Notes: generated by a model from the letters alone, not told the origin. 23,950 nucleotides of DNA from DASPWV01 sp046727855 (GCA_046727855.1 JBKPDL010000206.1:1-23950); one strand, 5' to 3'. Shown: positions 7,651 to 15,903, numbered from the stretch's first letter. Program-made: numbers and translations.

Positions 7651-10326
7651 CTAGAAACTAAAGTTCATTCCGGCTTCCACCTTTCGCGTGGGCGCCACAC
7701 TCGTAGGCCTGCCAAAGAATAGCGAGTTCATCGTGCCGCTGTAGGCAATGTAGTTGGCGTGATTGGTCACGTTCTGGCTCTGGACGAAAAACTGGAGACG
7801 ATAACGTGGACCGAGATCGACCGATTGAACGACAGGTGCGCCGCCGCCCCCGATCACGGCAATTCCTGGTGGCCCGCCGCCCGCCCGGCCGAACGCAAAT
7901 CCATAACCGATCATCCCGTTGATGGACCAGTGCGTCGCCCCACGTTCGCTGTTGCGGCCGACGCCCTCCGGTCGATCGTTGAACACAAGGTCGCCGTTGT
8001 CGTCGCGGCCGGTTCGGATCGTGTACGGTGCGCCGCTGTTGCCGTTGAGATTGAAGCTGACCAGCAGGTTTTTGACGATCTGATTGTTGATGGTGAAGTT
8101 GAGGCGATGGGGAACATCGCCGTTGGCGGGTCCCCATTCCAAATCCAGACCACCGAGAGGCGCCAGACTGAACGGTCCGTCCGTGTTGTTTCGAGATGAC
8201 GAGTACGTGTAATTGAAGAACACGGTCGTGCGTCTGAAGTTCACGAGCGGTGCGCTTCTGGCGTTTGCGATCGGCAATAACGCGCCGGGGTTGGCGGTGA
8301 CATTGAGCTGCAACTGATGCTGCCGGGAGCTCGCGTCGGAAACGACTTCAACGATGTTGCCAAACGCCGGATCTGGTCGTTCACCGTCAACCGGCGCGTT
8401 CAGATTGCGTCCGCGCGCAAAGGCACCGCCGCGCGTATAACTGTAAATCGCGCTCGATTGTACGGCCCTGGCCAGACGTTGATCGATGCCGAAGCTCAGC
8501 CTCGAGGTTCGCTGCAGCACGAGGTCTTCACCGAGAAAGTAGCGGTTGACGGGCGGTGTGGCTGCCGCGAAACCAAGCGGATCCGCGACATAAAGGAGAT
8601 CCGGATAAGGCGGATCGATGATGTCAATCTCGCGCTGGCGGAATCCGTCGACGCGCAGCGTTTGCTCGTAGGTATTGTTGCCCAGCCAATCGTGGAAGAT
8701 GCCCCAGCTCGCACGTAGGGTTGTTTGACCGGCGGCAAACGGAGCCCACGTGATGCCAAGCCGCGGCATCACGTTGTCGAAATCGTAGACGTGCGTTTGC
8801 GCCTCGAAGCGCATGCCGCCGCTGAGCGTCAGATTGCGCCGCACCCGCACGTCGTCTTGAACATAGAGGGCGCCCTGGTAATTCTGATAGCGGATGTTCG
8901 GGTCACCGATGCGGCGTGTATAGCTTCGCGGCCGGCCGGCTTCGAACGCCTCGAGGCTCTCAAACGTATAGGTGCCCAGGTAGTTCGACGTATCGTCCGA
9001 CCGCCAGCGCGCGGCGTCGAACAGCAGGCCAGTCCTCCACGTGTGAATACCGCGCACGTAGTCGAGATCGGCGGCGATCGTCAGCGTGCGCGAATGACGG
9101 CCTCCCGCCACCTGTGCCCCGCCGCTCGTGAACGCGTCGTTGACGCGAATGGTGGGCGCCTCGAGCGCGGAGAATGAATCGGTATCGAACCACGAGTACT
9201 GCAGCCGGGTGCGCGTGAACGCACGACGTCCGAGCGGCCCGATCTGCTGCGCGCGGAATTGCCCGAACGTGCTCTCGGTTGAGAAGGCCCTTGCCTCTCC
9301 GTCAAACTGGCCAATCCCGAGGTTGCGATTGTCGTTGCGCTCCATGTTGAATCCGAAGCGGAGCGTTTGATCCAGCGTGAGTGCGTAGTCAACGTTGGCG
9401 AACACGTTGACGTTTTCTCGCGGCGACCGAATCGCAAGCGGCTCCGACCGTGTGCCGCTGGGCAACGCGACGTTGATGTTCGGGGTGTCGTACGAGTCGG
9501 TTCCGTTGATGAAGAACCCGAAGGAGCTCTTGTTCTTGATTAGCGTACCGCCGCCTCCCAGCGAATAGTTACGAAATTGCTCGGGGGGAATCGCGCCGGT
9601 CAGGGCGTTACGGCCGCTAAGCGACGCGCTGCGAAACCTGAGGCCCGTGTTGAGGCGGATCGGGCCGAGACCAGGCTGCGTGATGATCTCGATTTGTGTG
9701 CCGCCGGCGCTGTGATATTCCGCCGCGAATTGATCGCGCGAGATACGAATCGATCGAATTTGCGATTTCGGCGGTAGTGCGCTTCCTTCGAAACTGTCCA
9801 CCTTGATTACCGCCCCGGGACCGGCCATGTCCTGCAATTGCTGGCGTAAGACCTCGGGATCGTCCGACAGCGCCTCGAGCTGCTCGCGCGTCAGCGTGGT
9901 ACCGAAAGAGGGGCCGCGGGGATCGGCAGCCGCAGCCTGTCGGTTTTGCTCGACGACGACGGCCTGTTTGACGCCTTCGATCTGCAGCAGCATCACCTGC
10001 TTGTTGTCGCCGTTGCGAACGCGAACTTCGGCAAGCCGTCCGGTTTCGAATCCGGGAAACTCCGCCTGCACGGAATAGCGGCCCGGCATCAGACGAGTGA
10101 TGGTCGCCACGCCCTGCGCCGACGTTTGCACCGGGGTCAGAGTCGCACCCTTTGTGGCGTCATCTGCGCCGGTGACAGTGACCGTGGCGCCGACGATCAC
10201 GGCGCCTGTGGAGTCGACCACGGTAACCTGCAACGTGCCGCTGGGACCGCCTTGCTCGCCGCGCGCGCGCGCCGGCACGGCTACAAGGAAAAAACACAGA
10301 CTGAGCGCAACGATCAGTGAACGCAT
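7651..10326 (-). CDS. TonB-dependent receptor with carboxypeptidase-regulatory-like N-terminal domain
   Basis: This 891-residue outer-membrane protein has a signal peptide (hydrophobic LIVALSLCFFLVAV, cleavage near 20-23). An Ig-like carboxypeptidase-regulatory domain follows at about 30-115, with GTLQVTVVDSTGAVIVGATV and the later LMPGRYSVQAEFPGF. A plug region lies at about 130-220 and includes ALPPKSQIRSIRI and GGTQIEIITQPG. The rest is a beta-barrel ending in NFSF, a typical terminal Phe. Such receptors import or bind large substrates using TonB energy. The family is heavily expanded in Acidobacteriota and Bacteroidota, and the ligand cannot be read from sequence. The ATG at 10326 has an AAGGAA ribosome-binding site 6-7 bases upstream. 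It lies 124 bases after a LolA-like gene and 179 before the TamB-Omp85 gene, all on one strand. It is somewhat short for an Oar-like receptor but looks intact. Confidence 0.9.
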   Translation of the reverse strand: MRSLIVALSLCFFLVAVPARARGEQGGPSGTLQVTVVDSTGAVIVGATVTVTGADDATKGATLTPVQTSAQGVATITRLMPGRYSVQAEFPGFETGRLAEVRVRNGDNKQVMLLQIEGVKQAVVVEQNRQAAAADPRGPSFGTTLTREQLEALSDDPEVLRQQLQDMAGPGAVIKVDSFEGSALPPKSQIRSIRISRDQFAAEYHSAGGTQIEIITQPGLGPIRLNTGLRFRSASLSGRNALTGAIPPEQFRNYSLGGGGTLIKNKSSFGFFINGTDSYDTPNINVALPSGTRSEPLAIRSPRENVNVFANVDYALTLDQTLRFGFNMERNDNRNLGIGQFDGEARAFSTESTFGQFRAQQIGPLGRRAFTRTRLQYSWFDTDSFSALEAPTIRVNDAFTSGGAQVAGGRHSRTLTIAADLDYVRGIHTWRTGLLFDAARWRSDDTSNYLGTYTFESLEAFEAGRPRSYTRRIGDPNIRYQNYQGALYVQDDVRVRRNLTLSGGMRFEAQTHVYDFDNVMPRLGITWAPFAAGQTTLRASWGIFHDWLGNNTYEQTLRVDGFRQREIDIIDPPYPDLLYVADPLGFAAATPPVNRYFLGEDLVLQRTSRLSFGIDQRLARAVQSSAIYSYTRGGAFARGRNLNAPVDGERPDPAFGNIVEVVSDASSRQHQLQLNVTANPGALLPIANARSAPLVNFRRTTVFFNYTYSSSRNNTDGPFSLAPLGGLDLEWGPANGDVPHRLNFTINNQIVKNLLVSFNLNGNSGAPYTIRTGRDDNGDLVFNDRPEGVGRNSERGATHWSINGMIGYGFAFGRAGGGPPGIAVIGGGGAPVVQSVDLGPRYRLQFFVQSQNVTNHANYIAYSGTMNSLFFGRPTSVAPTRKVEAGMNFSF

Positions 10327-10340
10327 GGTGTGTTCCTTGT

Positions 10341-10380
10341 CCAGTTGCCAGTTGCCAGTTCAAAGGTGATTCGCGAACTG
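10341..10380. repeat. Three tandem CCAGTT[G/C] units plus inverted partner
   Basis: CCAGTTG at 10341, CCAGTTG at 10348 and CCAGTTC at 10355 form a 7-bp tandem repeat. GAACTG at 10375-10380 is the inverted complement of the last unit, so a small hairpin is possible. It lies in the leader of the TonB-receptor gene, just upstream of its ribosome-binding site. Function is unknown. Confidence 0.5.
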
Positions 10381-10450
10381 ATACGTCCAACTTTGCACTG
10401 GAAGCCGATACCTGGAAACTCCGGCGGAGCCGGCTATCTCTGACGCGCCG

Positions 10451-11398
10451 TCACCTGGGTTCCGTCTCAAAGCGCCGCGGATCGAGTTTGGCGTTGATGC
10501 GAAAGCGATCGAACGTCGTCTCTTCCGTGGTGTCGGCGCCGGCCGCACGTCGAATCCGAAACGGAAACTTCACACCATCCACTTCGCGGTAATCAGCAAA
10601 GAACAGGCGCTGCTCGACAGCAGGAGGCGGGCCGGCAGGGGCCGCGCTGGAAGGCGGACCGCCGCGCGCCACCGCGCCTGATGGCGGCGCACCGGGTGGC
10701 GGTCCGGCGGATGGTGATGCACCGGGTGGCGGTTCACCCGGCGGCGCTCCACTAGGTCCGCGCCCCGCCGGAGCCTGCCACGTCAACATGATCGGCAGGT
10801 GCGTCTCCGCGTGAACGAACAGACGCGCCGCGAAATTCATCGGCCCGTTCACGTCGATCACGTCGGCTTTGCCTTGCGGTGCCTCGGCTTGCGCCGCGTA
10901 GCTGAACGTGAGAGGAAAACTGCTGACCGACGTTGCGAACAGCGCGAGTATCAATCGCGCAAAATCCTGCTTTGCGGCGACCAGCCGCGCGCGCATTGCC
11001 GCCTGCTGCTGCTCGGGTGACGGCGGTGCCGCGCCCGCGCGCGAGGGTGGCGGTGGCGGTCGAGGAATGAGGACGAGATCGTCGCCGTTGAATCCGGCGG
11101 TCGACGGTCCGCTGTCCTGCGCGGGAAACTCGTCGCGCCGGGAGTATTTGTCCGGCAATTCCAGCTGAATCTCGAACTCGATGGGAACAAGGTTCTCCCC
11201 TCGCACCTGGCGCGTACGGCCGTTGGCGATCAAGGTTTTGACTGCGCTCAGCTTTGCCTCACCGCCGAGCGCCTCGCGTGCTGCGGCGAGAACGCGAGCG
11301 GCGTCACGCGCTTGGGCGAGTGTGGGCTGCTCAACGCGAACGATGAACCCGAGGATGACGACCACGACTGTGACGAGCGCAGGGACAAAGCGTCGCAT
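10451..11398 (-). CDS. Exported LolA-like protein with proline-rich inserts
   Basis: This 315-residue protein has an N-terminal hydrophobic segment (about 5-20) with a possible cleavage after LAQA near 30. Its body resembles the acidobacterial proteins often called outer-membrane lipoprotein-sorting (LolA/LolB-like). It has an early ALGG motif, a strand-rich middle (FEIQLELPDKYSRRDEF), and an ending with YREVDGVKFPFRIRR and FDRFRINAKLDPRRFE. LolA-type folds bind lipoprotein acyl chains in the periplasm, but binding here is not shown. Two proline-rich stretches interrupt it, at about 113-129 and 210-261. The second carries a DNA-level 30-bp repeat with GCACCGGGTGGCGGT at 10689 and 10719. The ATG at 11398 has a GGGAG ribosome-binding site 8 bases upstream. 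It lies first in the minus-strand envelope cluster, ahead of a TonB receptor. Export is likely; the specific function is tentative. Confidence 0.75.
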   Translation of the reverse strand: MRRFVPALVTVVVVILGFIVRVEQPTLAQARDAARVLAAAREALGGEAKLSAVKTLIANGRTRQVRGENLVPIEFEIQLELPDKYSRRDEFPAQDSGPSTAGFNGDDLVLIPRPPPPPSRAGAAPPSPEQQQAAMRARLVAAKQDFARLILALFATSVSSFPLTFSYAAQAEAPQGKADVIDVNGPMNFAARLFVHAETHLPIMLTWQAPAGRGPSGAPPGEPPPGASPSAGPPPGAPPSGAVARGGPPSSAAPAGPPPAVEQRLFFADYREVDGVKFPFRIRRAAGADTTEETTFDRFRINAKLDPRRFETEPR

Positions 11399-11445
11399 TC
11401 AGGCTCTCCCGAAGAGGACGATCGCATCACTACAAAAGGATTCGA

Positions 11446-11469
11446 ATTTTAGACACCGATTTCATGAAA
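11446..11469 (-). promoter_or_regulatory. Possible promoter and palindrome for the LolA-like gene
   Basis: On the minus strand TAAAAT (11451-11446) is a good -10 hexamer, placing a start site about 40 bases before the ATG at 11398. A perfect 10-bp palindrome, TTTCATGAAA, covers 11460-11469 between the -10 and -35 positions and could be an operator half-site. No recognisable -35 is present, so this is tentative. Confidence 0.35.
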
Positions 11470-11568
11470 GTGGTTGCCTTTGTCACCGGCTTTTTTGCAA
11501 CACAGGCCCGCTCGGAACGGTCGCCGCCAATCGTCGAACAGTCAAGCGTTTTTCCGCGTCCGGTCGCG

Positions 11569-11574
11569 CATAAT
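11569..11574 (+). promoter_or_regulatory. -10-like box six bases before the TPR gene ATG (possible leaderless mRNA)
   Basis: CATAAT ends 6 bases before the ATG at 11581, so transcription would start at or next to the start codon. There is no Shine-Dalgarno upstream of this ATG, which fits a leaderless message. No -35 match was found. Confidence 0.4.
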
Positions 11575-11580
11575 GCGCCT

Positions 11581-13149
11581 ATGCGCAGCACTGGCTTGTC
11601 GCTCGCCCTGTTTCTGCTCACCGCCCCACACACGTGGTCGGCGCAGCATCAACACGACCAGCTCGGCAAAGTCCCTTTTCCAACCTCGTGCAGTCCCGCG
11701 GTGCAGCAGGAGTTCGAGCGCGGCGTCGCGATGCTGCACTCGTACTGGTTCAACTACGCCGGCAAGACGTTCCGCGGTGTGCTCGAGCGCGACCCGTCGT
11801 GCGCGATAGCGTATTGGGGCATCGCTCTTGATCTGCTCGGCAACACGCTCTCCGCGCCACCATCGGCGGACGCCGCACGCAGCGCGTGGGACATGCTCGA
11901 GCGGGCCCGCGCCGTGCCCGCCAGGACACCGCGCGAACGCGACTGGCTCGACGCGATACGCACGTATTTTCGCGACTTCGACAAGCTACCGGTGGAGGCT
12001 CGCCTTCTCGCCTACAACAAAGCGATGCGAGAGCTGTCTGAACGCTATCCAGACGATTTCGAGGCGCAGGTGTACTACGCGCTCACGTTACAGGCTTCCG
12101 CGCCAAAAACCGATCTCACCTATGCCAACCAGTTCAAGTCGGCGGCCATTCTCGAAAAGCTGTATCTGCAAAACCCGCAGCACCCCGGCATCACGCACTA
12201 TTTGATTCACGCCTACGACTTCGCGCCGCTCGCCGAGAAAGGCATTCCCGCCGCGCGCCGGTATGCCGACATCGCGCCAGCCGTCCCGCACGCCCGTCAC
12301 ATGCCGGCGCATATCTATTCGATGACAGGGTTGTGGGAAGACTCGATCAAGTCCAACCTGTCCGCACTCGAGATTCAGCCCGACTATTACCATGCCGCCG
12401 ACTTCACGGTGTACGCGCACTTGCAGCTCGCGCAGGACGCAAAGGCGCGCGCGTTGATCGACACGGCGCTGAAGACGCCGCCGCGAGGCGACCGGCCGCG
12501 AAACGTCGGCGATGACACCGCGCGCGCGGCGATGCCGGCACGCTACGTGCTCGAACGAGGCGATTGGGCCGCGGCCGCGGCGCTGCCGGTGTCGGGCAGC
12601 AAGTCTCCGCAGGCTGATTCGTTGACACGGTTCACACGCGGATTGGGCGCGGCACGAAGGGGCGACGCGGCGAAAGCACGCGCCGAGATCGAGGCGATGC
12701 GCGGGCTGCACGCGGCGCTCGAGAAATCGGGTGAACGCTATTGGGCGGATCGCACGGAGGAGCAAATCTTCGCCGTATCGGCCTGGGTAGCGCAGCACGA
12801 GGGTGCGCGCGAGGAAGCGGTCGCACTGATGCGGAAAGCGGCTGACAGCGAGGACGGCAGCCTCAAACACGTGGCAATGGAGAACCGGCTCTATCCGCTG
12901 CGCGAGCTGCTTGGTGATCTCCTGCTCGAGGGTGGACAAGCAGCCGCGGCCCTTGCCGAATATCAACCCGCCTTGAAGCAGACGCCGAACCGCTATCGTG
13001 GTTTGTACGGCGCCGCGCGCGCCGCCGAAGCCGCGGGCGATCGCCAGGCGGCCGCCGACTATTACGGCAAGCTGATCGCGCTGGCGAAGACCGGCGATGG
13101 GACACGCGCGGAACTTCAACGCGCGCAGGCGTTCCTCGTCCGCCCATGA
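11581..13149 (+). CDS. Exported TPR-family protein with conserved His-rich motif
   Basis: I place the start at 11581 because the next residues form a signal peptide (MRSTGLSLALFLLTAP, cleavage near SA|QH at 20/21). An in-frame ATG at 11464 would put 39 non-signal residues in front of it. The mature part of the 522-residue product is helical, with TPR-like repeats. It carries the motif HYLIHAYDFAPLAEKG followed by PHARHMPAHIYSMTGLWEDS. I recognise this pattern from a widespread bacterial TPR family of unknown function; the clustered His residues could bind metal, but that is speculation. The final third has clearer TPR units (AALAEYQPALKQTPNRYRGL, then AAEAAGDRQAAADYYGKL). The last codon overlaps the ankyrin gene by ATGA, so the two are probably co-translated. 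It is likely periplasmic and acts through protein binding. Confidence 0.82.
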   Translation: MRSTGLSLALFLLTAPHTWSAQHQHDQLGKVPFPTSCSPAVQQEFERGVAMLHSYWFNYAGKTFRGVLERDPSCAIAYWGIALDLLGNTLSAPPSADAARSAWDMLERARAVPARTPRERDWLDAIRTYFRDFDKLPVEARLLAYNKAMRELSERYPDDFEAQVYYALTLQASAPKTDLTYANQFKSAAILEKLYLQNPQHPGITHYLIHAYDFAPLAEKGIPAARRYADIAPAVPHARHMPAHIYSMTGLWEDSIKSNLSALEIQPDYYHAADFTVYAHLQLAQDAKARALIDTALKTPPRGDRPRNVGDDTARAAMPARYVLERGDWAAAAALPVSGSKSPQADSLTRFTRGLGAARRGDAAKARAEIEAMRGLHAALEKSGERYWADRTEEQIFAVSAWVAQHEGAREEAVALMRKAADSEDGSLKHVAMENRLYPLRELLGDLLLEGGQAAAALAEYQPALKQTPNRYRGLYGAARAAEAAGDRQAAADYYGKLIALAKTGDGTRAELQRAQAFLVRP

Positions 13150-13901
13150 GCAAGACCGCGCTCGTCGACGCGATCAAGACATTCGATCTCGGGCGCGTGC
13201 GCGAAATTCTGAAAGCCAGGCCCGAACTGCGCGAGCTGCGGGATGAAAAAGGGCTGAACCTGCTCCAGGTCTGCTGCAAGCGCCCGACGGTGGGCGATCC
13301 CGACACGGCCGAGCGGCAACTGCGGCTCGCGAAGTGGTTGGTCAACGGCGGTTTCGATCCGCGTGCGATTCACACGACCGCGCCTGGTGAAGACGGCGAA
13401 GAAGACGCGGCGGAGATCTCGCTCGTGTTTTTCGCCGTCGCGCGTGCGCAAAACAACCGCCTGGCGAGATTCTTTTTGCAACAGGGCGCGAAGCCGGGGG
13501 CGCTCTTTGCCGCCGTATGGTGGGGCAACGCCGACATCATCCCCGACCTCGTCGAGCATGGCGCCGATCTCGACGAGATCGTGGGCGCCACGCCGCTGCA
13601 TATGGCGATCGCCGTGCTCGACCGCGGCATCGAGGGCAAGCCGGAGCTGGCCCGACGTCGGCTGCAGACGCTCAAGGTGCTGCTTCGCCTCGGCGCGAAT
13701 CCCAACATCGCCGCGTTCGACGGTCGCACACCACTGCACACTGCACTCGAAAAGGGCTACGACGTCGATGTCTTCAAGCTGCTGCTGACGCACGGTGCCA
13801 ATCCCGATGTTCCCGGCAAGGACGGGCGAACCGTTCGCGACATTGCGTCGCGCAAGAGAGACAAACGCTATATCGAGGCCATCAACGCTCGCGCTTCGTA
13901 G
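13146..13901 (+). CDS. Ankyrin-repeat protein
   Basis: This 251-residue protein has no signal peptide and is probably cytosolic. Ankyrin units are visible at about 110-143 (ALFAAVWWGNADIIPDLVEHGAD), 147-190 (GATPLHMAI, then LLRLGANPN), 193-225 (GRTPLHTALEKGY, then LLLTHGANPD) and a last half-unit GRTVRDIASRK. The N-terminal part is more divergent but helical. Ankyrin repeats bind proteins, so no reaction can be assigned. Its ATG overlaps the TGA of the upstream TPR gene (ATGA at 13146), implying translational coupling. The partner is predicted to be exported while this protein is not, which makes direct interaction unlikely. Two palindromic elements follow its stop codon. Confidence 0.85.
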   Translation: MSKTALVDAIKTFDLGRVREILKARPELRELRDEKGLNLLQVCCKRPTVGDPDTAERQLRLAKWLVNGGFDPRAIHTTAPGEDGEEDAAEISLVFFAVARAQNNRLARFFLQQGAKPGALFAAVWWGNADIIPDLVEHGADLDEIVGATPLHMAIAVLDRGIEGKPELARRRLQTLKVLLRLGANPNIAAFDGRTPLHTALEKGYDVDVFKLLLTHGANPDVPGKDGRTVRDIASRKRDKRYIEAINARAS

Positions 13902-13963
13902 CGCACCTTTAGGTGCGCCGACCGCCATTCAACCTTTGTAGTGGCGCACCTTCAGGTGCGCCG
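13901..13963. repeat. Two near-identical palindromic elements
   Basis: The 20-base core GCGCACCTTYAGGTGCGCCG occurs at 13901-13920 and 13944-13963 with one difference. Each is an inverted repeat (GCGCACCT / AGGTGCGC) with a 2-base centre. The second extends to 9 bp per arm at 13943-13962. The first begins on the last base of the ankyrin stop codon. They lie between convergent genes and may act as bidirectional stops or be dispersed repeats. No T-tract follows. Confidence 0.75.
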
Positions 13964-14006
13964 CGCTCGCTCAAACAGCGTCCGCGCCGCCGCTGCATGC
14001 GAGAAC

Positions 14007-14025
14007 GCCAACCGCCCAGGTTGGC
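14007..14025 (-). terminator. Hairpin downstream of the PQQ-propeller gene
   Basis: GCCAACC (14007-14013) and GGTTGGC (14019-14025) form a perfect 7-bp stem with a 5-base loop. It starts 12 bases past the minus-strand stop codon at 14037. There is no T-tract, so it would be a weak or factor-dependent terminator. Confidence 0.4.
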
Positions 14026-14036
14026 ATGATGCGGAA

Positions 14037-15257
14037 TCAGGACGTCAATGCCCAAAGCGTGAGATGGCCAACATCTTTCACATACACGCGATTCTCGGAG
14101 ATCGCCGGCTGGGCCCACGTCTGACTATCGGCCACATCGTACCTCCTGATCACCTCCATTCCGCTACGGCTCGCTTTCATCACGACCATCTCACCGTCGT
14201 CTTCAAGCGCAAAGATGGCATTGCCGGCTCTCACCATAGCGGCGTTTTCGGCCTGCCGCGGCTCGCTCTTCCACAGCACCTTGCCGGTGGTGAGATCGAG
14301 CGCGAAGTACTGACCGGCGTTGAGATGCGATAGGCCGTAGAACACATCATCGGCGACGACACCGTTGGTCATGTACAACGCCACTTCTTTGGTCTGCCAG
14401 ACATCCTCCGTCGTCATGGCACCGTCGCGCCGCACGACGCGGAACGCGGTGACGCCATTTTCCCGGCCGGTTTGGATGAGCGTGTCGCGGAAAAGGATCG
14501 GTGTTTGGGCGCTCGTATCCGAGGGCGTTCGAAACGGCCTGCTCCAGAGCAGCTCGCCGCTCGACACGGAAACGCCAACCAGCGAGCGATGAGTAAACGT
14601 GACGACCTGGCGCGTGCCCGCCAGATCGACCACGATTGGCGAGCCGTAGGCGGGACTGTCGCCGGTCCAGGTCCAGCGCACGTCGCCGCTTGCAACATCG
14701 AACGCCGTCAACGCCGCGTCACCAGGTCCACCGATGTGCACGATCACCACATTGCCATCGACGACTGGCGACATCGCCGTGTGATAAATCGGCTGTGCCT
14801 TGGTTGCCGGCTTCTGCCACAGTTGCTTGCCGCTGCCCGCGTCGAAGGCGGTCACGATGTTCGACATTCCGAGCGAGAAGAGGCGGCCGTTGGCATACGT
14901 CGGCGTGGATTTCGGCCCCGGGCCATGACGGGCGGTGGCGCCCGACATCTGAAACGGCGCCGGATACGCGGTGCGCCAGATCACCTTGCCTGTGGCTGCG
15001 TCCAAGGCGGTCATCACTTCGTCTTCGCCCTGGCGCGTAAACAGGTAAACGCGCTGGCCCACCACCAGCGGTGTGGCATAGCCGAGCCCGACTTCCACTT
15101 TCCATTGCTGCTTGAGTGTGTCCGGCCACGGCGACGGCTCACGAAACGACGCGACTGCACCGTCTCGATTCGGCCCGCGCCACTGCGGCCAGTCCTGAGC
15201 GGATAGCTGAGCCGTCAACAGGATGGAACACGCGATCACGCACCGACTTGTCAGCAT
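14037..15257 (-). CDS. Exported PQQ-type beta-propeller protein
   Basis: This 406-residue protein has a signal peptide (CVIACSILLTAQLSA, cleavage near 20/21). The mature start DWPQWRGPNRDG is the hallmark opening of the exported PQQ-like (BamB-like) propeller family in Acidobacteriota and Planctomycetota. Repeated blades carry 'TALDAATGKVIW', 'TAFDAGSGKQLW', 'TAFDVASGDVRW' and 'FALDLTTGKVLW', typical of PQQ/quinoprotein-like repeats. The fold covers both true quinoprotein dehydrogenases and binding scaffolds. I see no clear enzyme-specific cofactor motif, so a scaffold or assembly role is as likely as an oxidoreductase. The ATG at 15257 lacks a Shine-Dalgarno. A small outer-membrane barrel gene on the same strand ends 64 bases upstream, so they may form one operon. 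Confidence 0.85.
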   Translation of the reverse strand: MLTSRCVIACSILLTAQLSAQDWPQWRGPNRDGAVASFREPSPWPDTLKQQWKVEVGLGYATPLVVGQRVYLFTRQGEDEVMTALDAATGKVIWRTAYPAPFQMSGATARHGPGPKSTPTYANGRLFSLGMSNIVTAFDAGSGKQLWQKPATKAQPIYHTAMSPVVDGNVVIVHIGGPGDAALTAFDVASGDVRWTWTGDSPAYGSPIVVDLAGTRQVVTFTHRSLVGVSVSSGELLWSRPFRTPSDTSAQTPILFRDTLIQTGRENGVTAFRVVRRDGAMTTEDVWQTKEVALYMTNGVVADDVFYGLSHLNAGQYFALDLTTGKVLWKSEPRQAENAAMVRAGNAIFALEDDGEMVVMKASRSGMEVIRRYDVADSQTWAQPAISENRVYVKDVGHLTLWALTS

Positions 15258-15321
15258 GGCGCCAATGGTGCCACGAAACGACAGGGACTACCATCTGGCG
15301 ATGCGGCGATGTGGCAGGGCT

Positions 15322-15903
15322 TCAAAACCGAACCACGACACCAAACGTCCCTTCGACATTGTGCGTCGTTCCGTACTGCGCGCTGTAGGGCGGCAGGGGG
15401 CCGCGCACCTCTGACGAACCAAACGGCACGATCACGTCACCCGCGTCGATGCGAAGGGCGACTGCCGGAGAATATGCGAGCTCGACGACGAGGCCGGCGT
15501 TTAGTACTGGCTTCACAGCCATGTCTGGATTGTGTGCGCGAAAGGCTCGTCCGCGGAAATGGATGGCGCTGGCACGCACCTTCCCCGCCACGGTCAGCGG
15601 ACCGAAGCTGACGCCAAGCCGCGGACCAGCTGTCAATAGCAACTGCCCGAAATTCCCTGACGTCTCCGGACACGAGTCCACTTCGGCTTCGACAACCAGG
15701 CGATCGGTCATGCGGTATCCGAACCTCAGACCGATCGCGAATGGCTTTTCGCCAATCACTTCACGGAAGTCGATGGCGCCGACAAATCCACCGACTTCAA
15801 GACGGCGAGCGGAAGGTGATTGAGCGTGCGCCGCAGTGGGGAAGCACACCAATACGGCCAGCAAGAACACAAGACCGCCAGTGTTGATCCGCGCGTGTCC
15901 CAT
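15322..15903 (-). CDS. Small outer-membrane beta-barrel protein
   Basis: This 193-residue protein has a signal peptide (GLVFLLAVLVCFPTAAHA, cleavage near 27/28). Short amphipathic strands follow: RRLEVGGFVGAIDFREV, FAIGLRFGYRMTDRLVVEAEV, LTAGPRLGVSFGPLTVAGKVRASAIHF and NAGLVVELAYSPAVALRIDAG. The ending VEGTFGVVVRF has a terminal Phe, as required by many Bam substrates. These features fit a small 8-strand OmpA/OmpX-like barrel of unknown role. The ATG at 15903 lacks a strong ribosome-binding site, and an alternative overlapping start on the opposite strand is noted under rejected items. Downstream on the same strand lies the PQQ-propeller gene. The gene is divergent from the TerB-like gene. 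Confidence 0.75.
   Translation of the reverse strand: MGHARINTGGLVFLLAVLVCFPTAAHAQSPSARRLEVGGFVGAIDFREVIGEKPFAIGLRFGYRMTDRLVVEAEVDSCPETSGNFGQLLLTAGPRLGVSFGPLTVAGKVRASAIHFRGRAFRAHNPDMAVKPVLNAGLVVELAYSPAVALRIDAGDVIVPFGSSEVRGPLPPYSAQYGTTHNVEGTFGVVVRF

Noticed and set aside
7582..7653. Short minus-strand open stretch encoding FESLDERLWQLSQLVR before the fusion gene
   Set aside because: No start codon or ribosome-binding site seen and too short to support. It could be a decayed remnant.
10419..10434. CCGGC-GGA-GCCGG hairpin after the LolA-like gene
   Set aside because: Only 5 bp with a 3-base loop and no T-tract, so not convincing as a terminator.
11464..11580. N-terminal extension of the TPR protein from an ATG at 11464
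   Set aside because: It would place 39 residues before an obvious signal peptide.
12088..13119. 343-codon frame antisense to the TPR gene
   Set aside because: Shadow of a GC-rich gene. The plus-strand product has a signal peptide and family motifs; the antisense product has none.
13116..13928. 270-codon frame antisense to the ankyrin gene
   Set aside because: The plus strand shows clear ankyrin repeats and a coupled start; the antisense frame has no motif.
14472..15206. 244-codon plus-strand frame opposite the PQQ-propeller gene
   Set aside because: The minus strand shows signal peptide and propeller repeats; this is a shadow.
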